Positions 33,350-37,569 of a stretch of DNA of 37,569 nucleotides are shown here, piece after piece. Both the position numbers and the translations under genes were made by a program. The number at the start of each line of letters is the position of its first letter. Position 1 is the stretch's first letter. Below the pieces are notes generated by a model, which saw only the letters and a list, made by a program, of their open reading frames with translations, ran no database searches and was not told the DNA's origin. Source of the DNA: Pseudoprimorskyibacter sp. Its GTDB lineage: Bacteria > Pseudomonadota > Alphaproteobacteria > Rhodobacterales > Rhodobacteraceae. Location: assembly GCA_029251265.1 (NCBI GenBank), contig JAQXDR010000127.1, positions 1 through 37,569 on the forward strand. The letters are read 5' to 3'.

Positions 33350-34548
33350 GAGCCTTCCTTGTGGTTATGGACTCAGTCGGTATCGGGGGCGCACCGGATG
33401 CCGAGCAATATTTCAACGGCGCCTTACCTGATACAGGCGCCAATACGCTTGGCCATATCGCACAGGCCTGTGCCGCGGGGCGGGCCGAAATAGGTCGAAG
33501 TGGTGCACTGAATGTGCCGGTGCTTGCCTCACTTGGGCTCTGGAATGCGCTCGAGATGGCGTCAGGTATCAAATTCGACGGACCAGATCCGATCGGTCGC
33601 TACGGTGCTGCAACTGCGGTCTCGCGTGGTAAGGATACGCCCTCGGGGCATTGGGAATTGGCGGGACTTCCCGTGCCGTGGGACTGGCATTACTTTCCAA
33701 ATGAACCGCAGAGCTTCTCAGATGAAATGCTAAGGTTAGTCACGCAACTGTCTGGCACAAAAGGGACTTTGGCGAATTGCCATGCGTCGGGGACCGACGT
33801 AATTCAACAATTCGGCGATGAACATATACGTTCTGGGCAACCTATCTGCTACACCTCGGTGGATAGTGTTTTTCAAATAGCCGCACATGAAGACCATTTT
33901 GGGCTTCAACGCCTTTTGGATCTGTGTGAGTCTTTGGCACCCTACCTTCACAAGATGCACGTAGGCCGAGTTATTGCCCGACCGTTCCTTGGTGCGAACG
34001 GAGATTTTCATCGCACCACAAACCGTAAAGATTACGCGATTGCACCGCCATCACCCGTACTAACAAATTGGATTAATAACGCGGGGCAAAATGTTGATGC
34101 TATTGGAAAAATTGGTGATATTTTTTCTATGTCTGGGATAGATCATGTGGTCAAAGGCAGCGATGCTGACCTTATAGAGCATCTTTTTGCAAGCGTGCGA
34201 ACTGCCACTGAAGGCAGTTTGACCTTTGCCAATTTTGTTGAGTTTGACAGCCTGTACGGGCATCGCCGCGATGTATCTGGGTATGCCAGGGCCTTGGAAT
34301 GGTTTGATGATCAACTGGGGAAATTGATGGCCGAAATGCAGGCGGGTGATCTCTTGATTCTGACGGCTGATCATGGCAACGACCCGACGTGGGTCGGTAC
34401 TGATCACACCCGCGAATGTGTTCCAGTTTTGATTGCCGGAGCAGGGGCGGGTCCATTGCCACCGATGAAATTTTCAGACGTTGCTGCGACCGTTGCAGCC
34501 CACTTGGGGGTTCGCTCCCAAGGCCCGGGGAGGGCGTTTTTACCATGA
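33346..34548 (+). CDS. deoB: Phosphopentomutase
   Basis: A 400-residue alkaline-phosphatase-superfamily enzyme. The metal motif at the start is VVMDSVGIGGAPDA; the second is TADHGNDPTWVGTDHTRE near the end, giving the other metal ligands; the phosphorylated Thr lies in the PDTGANTLGH segment. It converts ribose and deoxyribose 1-phosphate to 5-phosphate, linking the phosphorylase to central metabolism. ATGA overlaps occur with deoA at the start and with add at the end. Length and motifs match the family. Confidence 0.96.
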   Translation: MRAFLVVMDSVGIGGAPDAEQYFNGALPDTGANTLGHIAQACAAGRAEIGRSGALNVPVLASLGLWNALEMASGIKFDGPDPIGRYGAATAVSRGKDTPSGHWELAGLPVPWDWHYFPNEPQSFSDEMLRLVTQLSGTKGTLANCHASGTDVIQQFGDEHIRSGQPICYTSVDSVFQIAAHEDHFGLQRLLDLCESLAPYLHKMHVGRVIARPFLGANGDFHRTTNRKDYAIAPPSPVLTNWINNAGQNVDAIGKIGDIFSMSGIDHVVKGSDADLIEHLFASVRTATEGSLTFANFVEFDSLYGHRRDVSGYARALEWFDDQLGKLMAEMQAGDLLILTADHGNDPTWVGTDHTRECVPVLIAGAGAGPLPPMKFSDVAATVAAHLGVRSQGPGRAFLP

Positions 34549-35549
34549 ACGAAGATCAACTGGCCCAGATACACGCCTTGCCCAAGGTAGAACTTCACCT
34601 GCATCTTGAAGGCGGCGCACCGCCGGACTTTATCCGCAGATTGGCGAAGGAAAAGTCGGTCGATGTCAGCCGCGTGTTCAATCGTGATGGCGGCTATGCA
34701 TACAAGGATTTTTGGCATTTCCTGAGTGTTTATGAGGCTGCCACACAGGTTTTGACTTCGCCCGACGATTTCGCGCGGTTGGTGTTGGCGGTGCTGGAAC
34801 AAAGCGCGGCAAACGGTGTGATTTACACGGAAACATTTGTGTCTCCTGATTTTTGTGGGGGGCGAGATCTGGGCGCATGGCGGGAATATTTGGCCGCGAT
34901 GCAAGAGGCCTCTGAGCAGGCAGAACGTGATTTCGGTGTCACATTGCGAGGCATTGCAACGTGCATCCGCCATTTTGGTCCCGATAAGGCGCGCGAAACG
35001 GCGCGGTGCGCAGCCGAGACTTGCGGTGATTGGCTGGTCGGTTTCGGTATGGCTGGTGATGAGAAAATGGGACATGCCAAAGACTTTGATTATGCGTTTG
35101 ATATGGCTCGCGAGGCGGGGCTTCGACTGACGTCGCACGCCGGCGAATGGGGAGGGGCGGCATCAGTCGCTGAGACCTTGCGCGATCTGCGTCCCGAACG
35201 CATCGGACATGGGGTTATGGCGATCGACGACCTTGCCTTGGTGGACAAGATGGCCGAGGAGGGGACCGTTCTCGAAGTGTGTCCGGGATCGAATGTTTGG
35301 TTGGGGGTGGTTCCGTCATGGGACACGCACCCCATTCAAAAACTGCGTGACAGGGGCGTCAAAGTCACTGTATCGACTGATGATCCTCCGTTTTTTCATA
35401 CGACGATGAACCGTGAATATGAAATGTTGGCGCGCACCTTTGGATGGGATATCAGCACATTGCGCGATGTTACGATGACCGCCGCAAAATCTGCTTTTTG
35501 TTCGCAGAACGACCGCGAAAAGCTTTTGAAAAGACTGGAAACCAAATGA
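34545..35549 (+). CDS. add: Adenosine deaminase
   Basis: A 334-residue zinc amidohydrolase that deaminates adenosine and deoxyadenosine to inosine forms. The metal histidines are in ELHLHLEGG near the start; SHAGEWGG holds the third His and the catalytic Glu; the fourth ligand Asp is in VSTDDPPFF. The IGHGV strand is present too. Bacterial add proteins of this size are usual. The start overlaps the deoB stop as ATGA at 34545-34548, and its own stop overlaps the upp start in the same way; a longer frame from 34416 lies inside deoB and is rejected. It adds purine salvage to a unit otherwise devoted to pyrimidines. Confidence 0.95.
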   Translation: MNEDQLAQIHALPKVELHLHLEGGAPPDFIRRLAKEKSVDVSRVFNRDGGYAYKDFWHFLSVYEAATQVLTSPDDFARLVLAVLEQSAANGVIYTETFVSPDFCGGRDLGAWREYLAAMQEASEQAERDFGVTLRGIATCIRHFGPDKARETARCAAETCGDWLVGFGMAGDEKMGHAKDFDYAFDMAREAGLRLTSHAGEWGGAASVAETLRDLRPERIGHGVMAIDDLALVDKMAEEGTVLEVCPGSNVWLGVVPSWDTHPIQKLRDRGVKVTVSTDDPPFFHTTMNREYEMLARTFGWDISTLRDVTMTAAKSAFCSQNDREKLLKRLETK

Positions 35550-36178
35550 CCGATCATCTGACAATCGTTGATCATCCGCTTGTTCAACACAAACTGACAT
35601 TGATGCGGAAACGCGCGACATCAACCTCTGAATTCCGCCGTCTTCTAAGAGAGATCAGCCAGTTGCTGGCCTATGAGGTGACGCGAAACCTGCCGCTTGA
35701 CACACGTGTCATTGAGACCCCTTTGATGGAAATGGACGCGCCGCAACTGGCAGGTAAGAAAATGGCGCTGGTGTCGATCCTACGGGCTGGGAACGGGCTT
35801 TTGGATGGTGTTTTGGAATTAATACCGTCGGCGCGTGTCGGATTTGTTGGACTGTACCGGGATGAAGAAACGCTACAGCCGGTCCAGTACTACTTCAAAG
35901 TTCCCGAGAGCCTTGAGGACCGTCTGGTCATAGCAGTGGATCCGATGCTGGCAACAGGCAACAGTTCCGTGGCAGCGATTGATTTGCTCAAGCAGGCTGG
36001 CGCGAAAGATATTCGGTTTTTATGCTTGCTGGCTGCACCCGAAGGCGTCGCACGTATGAAAGAGGCCCACCCTGACGTTCAGATCGTAACGGCATCATTA
36101 GACAGTCATCTGAATGAAAAAGGCTATATCGTTCCGGGACTTGGGGATGCAGGAGACAGGATGTTCGGAACCAAATAG
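35546..36178 (+). CDS. upp: Uracil phosphoribosyltransferase
   Basis: A 210-residue enzyme that joins uracil to PRPP to give UMP. The PRPP loop is [10 protein letters not shown], in which Asn replaces a common Gly; the uracil-binding tail is [30 protein letters not shown] is the other family mark. The ATG at 35546 overlaps the add stop as ATGA. This is the last gene of the operon; I see no clear terminator in the 65 bases before the next gene, which is convergent. It recovers the uracil released by DeoA. Confidence 0.96.
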   Translation: MTDHLTIVDHPLVQHKLTLMRKRATSTSEFRRLLREISQLLAYEVTRNLPLDTRVIETPLMEMDAPQLAGKKMALVSILRAGNGLLDGVLELIPSARVGFVGLYRDEETLQPVQYYFKVPESLEDRLVIAVDPMLATGNSSVAAIDLLKQAGAKDIRFLCLLAAPEGVARMKEAHPDVQIVTASLDSHLNEKGYIVPGLGDAGDRMFGTK

Positions 36179-36243
36179 GAATGTGCATTTAGGCGTCAAT
36201 GCGTCTTTGTGGGTAGAGTGCATGTAAGTTTTGCGTACGAAGG

Positions 36244-37245
36244 CTACGGGTTACACAACCCTTGTAGCCGAACCCAATCGGAATCGCTCAGAACCGGTTT
36301 GCGACCGCCGGGAAAGGGATCATCTTGCAACAGCTCAGCTTGATTAGTTGCCAATGCATAGGCGCGTGCCGACATATCTGTGGCCTGAAAACGCATGGCA
36401 AGTGCTGCTGAATCGACAGCATCAGGCTGCGTTTGGACAAGCGTCTTCGCATAGGACGTTCGGTCTTCAGGTCTGAGAGTGCCTCCGATGAGCAGGCGGA
36501 TAGCGCCGAGCGCACCGATATCGTTCAGTAAGTTTAGGGTGGCGTCTTGGTTCGCTGCCCGTTCCGCTTCGGCCAAAATAAAACCTGCTGCGACCTCTGG
36601 CGCGTCCCAAGCTGTCAAAACTCCGTGCCCTATTGCGATCAGTCCTCCCGGCAGGTGAGCTGTGTCACGATCCAAAGACTCTAGAACCACCAATTTGTTG
36701 GGTGCGCCAAGCAAGCGCTTAGAGAAACGCTGCAGTGCTTCACGACCGGTGGTGTCTTCACACAAGGGGCCCGCAAGCGCCGTCACATCAACCAAAAGCG
36801 CTGCGCCAAGCTGCATGCGTTGTGTATCAGGAAGCACCCTAGCCGTGTATTGCACAATCGTTTGTGGCAACCAAATAACACTAATACAAATAAGAAAGAG
36901 GGCGATTAGGGTGGTAATCAAACGACGCAGACGTCCCGGATTGGGTTTGCGTGCTGTCACATCAGCGCGAATCCGATCGATTGCGTCAATCATTTCACGC
37001 GCGTCATCACTAAATTCCAAAGTTTCCGACGGATCACCAGCAGGGCTGTAAATCGCCAGTGCCTCGTCTGTATAGCCCTTGTCCAAAGCCGCCAACGACC
37101 AGTGTGTCAGGACGCGATCTGATGTATCCCGAAGGATCAACGATGCCTCTCCCAGTGCGACAATGACCTCCCTACGTTGAGCTTCAGCCCCGGCGCGCCA
37201 AAGACCGCTGACTTCCAGTTTTTGATAGCTGTCGATTGCGGTCAT
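36244..37245 (-). CDS. Membrane protein with degenerate M48-like domain
   Basis: A 333-residue protein with an N-terminal soluble region (1-105), one strong transmembrane helix (about 108-127) and a C-terminal domain. That domain carries VLESLDRDTAHLPGG, then LIAIGHGVL, and a helix ILAEAERAANQD (223-234) in the position where M48 peptidases have the LPGGxIxVxxGLL strand followed by the zinc helix HExxH. Here no histidine remains at the zinc site, so it is probably not a protease. The rest has no recognisable motif. It begins 9 bases after the acyl-CoA synthetase ends, so the two form one transcript. The resemblance is read by eye; function unknown. Confidence 0.7.
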   Translation of the reverse strand: MTAIDSYQKLEVSGLWRAGAEAQRREVIVALGEASLILRDTSDRVLTHWSLAALDKGYTDEALAIYSPAGDPSETLEFSDDAREMIDAIDRIRADVTARKPNPGRLRRLITTLIALFLICISVIWLPQTIVQYTARVLPDTQRMQLGAALLVDVTALAGPLCEDTTGREALQRFSKRLLGAPNKLVVLESLDRDTAHLPGGLIAIGHGVLTAWDAPEVAAGFILAEAERAANQDATLNLLNDIGALGAIRLLIGGTLRPEDRTSYAKTLVQTQPDAVDSAALAMRFQATDMSARAYALATNQAELLQDDPFPGGRKPVLSDSDWVRLQGLCNP

Positions 37246-37254
37246 CGTGCTGGC

Positions 37255-37569
37255 TTATACTTCTTGGGCTTGCGTGCGCAGTTGGAATTTTTGAATTTTG
37301 CCGGTGGATGTTTTGGGCAGGTCTCCAAAAATTACGCGTTTGGGTGTCTTGAAACCAGCCAATCTGGTTTTTGCAAAAGCAATGATGTTAGCTTCTTCTG
37401 CGGTTGCTCCGGGTTTGAGCTCTATGAATGCACAAGGAACTTCACCCCAGATGTCATCAGGTTTGGCCACTACCGCGCAAAGTGACACGGCAGGGTGATC
37501 CATCAACACACTTTCCACTTCAACGGAAGAGATATTTTCGCCTCCCGATATGATGATGTCATCACGATG
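37255..37569 (-). CDS. Acyl-CoA synthetase, C-terminal part (runs off window)
   Basis: Only the last 104 residues are visible; the 5' end lies beyond the right edge. The sequence begins in the hinge motif RDDIIISGGENISS, characteristic of AMP-forming acyl-CoA synthetases, and goes on with VAKPDDIWGEVPCAFIEL and LPKTSTGKIQKFQLR, which contains the catalytic lysine for adenylation. The full enzyme would activate a carboxylic acid as acyl-AMP and then acyl-CoA. Substrate cannot be told from this part; medium-chain or dimethylsulfoniopropionate-pathway relatives share these motifs. The M48-like gene follows closely. Confidence 0.92.
   Translation of the reverse strand, partial: HRDDIIISGGENISSVEVESVLMDHPAVSLCAVVAKPDDIWGEVPCAFIELKPGATAEEANIIAFAKTRLAGFKTPKRVIFGDLPKTSTGKIQKFQLRTQAQEV

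Noticed and set aside
1-37569. Mobile elements, CRISPR arrays or phage genes
   Set aside because: I looked for transposase or integrase motifs, repeat-spacer patterns and terminal repeats and saw none.

Overview
The window looks like a chromosomal segment of a marine-type alphaproteobacterium of the Rhodobacterales (Roseobacter-like). Reasons, all from recognisable proteins: MetR beside metF, a run of SUV3-like helicase, S4-domain protein, FdxA and CarD, a ligase-associated exonuclease coupled to an ATP-dependent DNA ligase, a MaeB-type malic enzyme and a cdd-deoA-deoB-add-upp salvage operon. I see no transposase, integrase, phage gene, CRISPR array or rRNA; it reads as ordinary chromosome, densely packed, with many ATGA or TAATG start/stop overlaps.

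Layout. 1-75: tRNA-Gly(GCC), minus strand. 442-2304: divergent metF and metR, with a MetR-type box between them. 2330-3069: cold-shock protein and a small ArsC/Spx-like protein. 3125-5740: a minus-strand operon of four genes that I read as a bufferin-type RiPP system: precursor BufA, MNIO/DUF692 enzyme BufB, DUF2063 partner BufC and a DoxX membrane protein. 5982-7928: thrS, ended by a clear terminator. 8265-12199: five plus-strand genes (two alpha/beta hydrolases, a VOC protein, an M15-like protein of unknown activity, a two-domain SnoaL-like protein). 12250-16716: pepF, then DNA ligase and its exonuclease, on the minus strand. 16762-18780: an HpcH/HpaI aldolase, then a lysophospholipase-like hydrolase translationally coupled to an SCP2 protein. 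18838-23961: secreted TPR protein, SUV3-like helicase, S4 protein, ferredoxin and CarD. 24288-27602: a 1104-residue membrane-anchored LysM protein with a very long disordered linker. 27742-31487: LOG-family protein, then rarD and maeB on the minus strand. 31652-36178: nucleoside salvage operon. 36244-37569: a membrane protein with a degenerate M48-like domain, and the C-terminus of an acyl-CoA synthetase running off the window.

How the parts work together. The salvage operon deaminates cytidine and adenosine nucleosides, phosphorolyses pyrimidine deoxynucleosides, isomerises the pentose-1-phosphate and recaptures uracil as UMP; its five genes touch or overlap. The buf operon would make a secreted, post-translationally modified copper-binding peptide: BufA is exported, BufB with BufC modifies its cysteines, and the DoxX protein acts in the membrane. 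Strong stem-loops between bufA and bufB, and a palindrome at the bufA promoter, suggest that peptide and enzyme levels are set separately.

The most interesting items are the buf operon with its RNA and DNA control elements, the apparently inactivated M48-like membrane protein, the unusual LysM protein, the degenerate M15-like protein and a long inverted repeat in the otherwise empty stretch 24017-24287. All functional calls rest on reading motifs by eye; no database search was possible.
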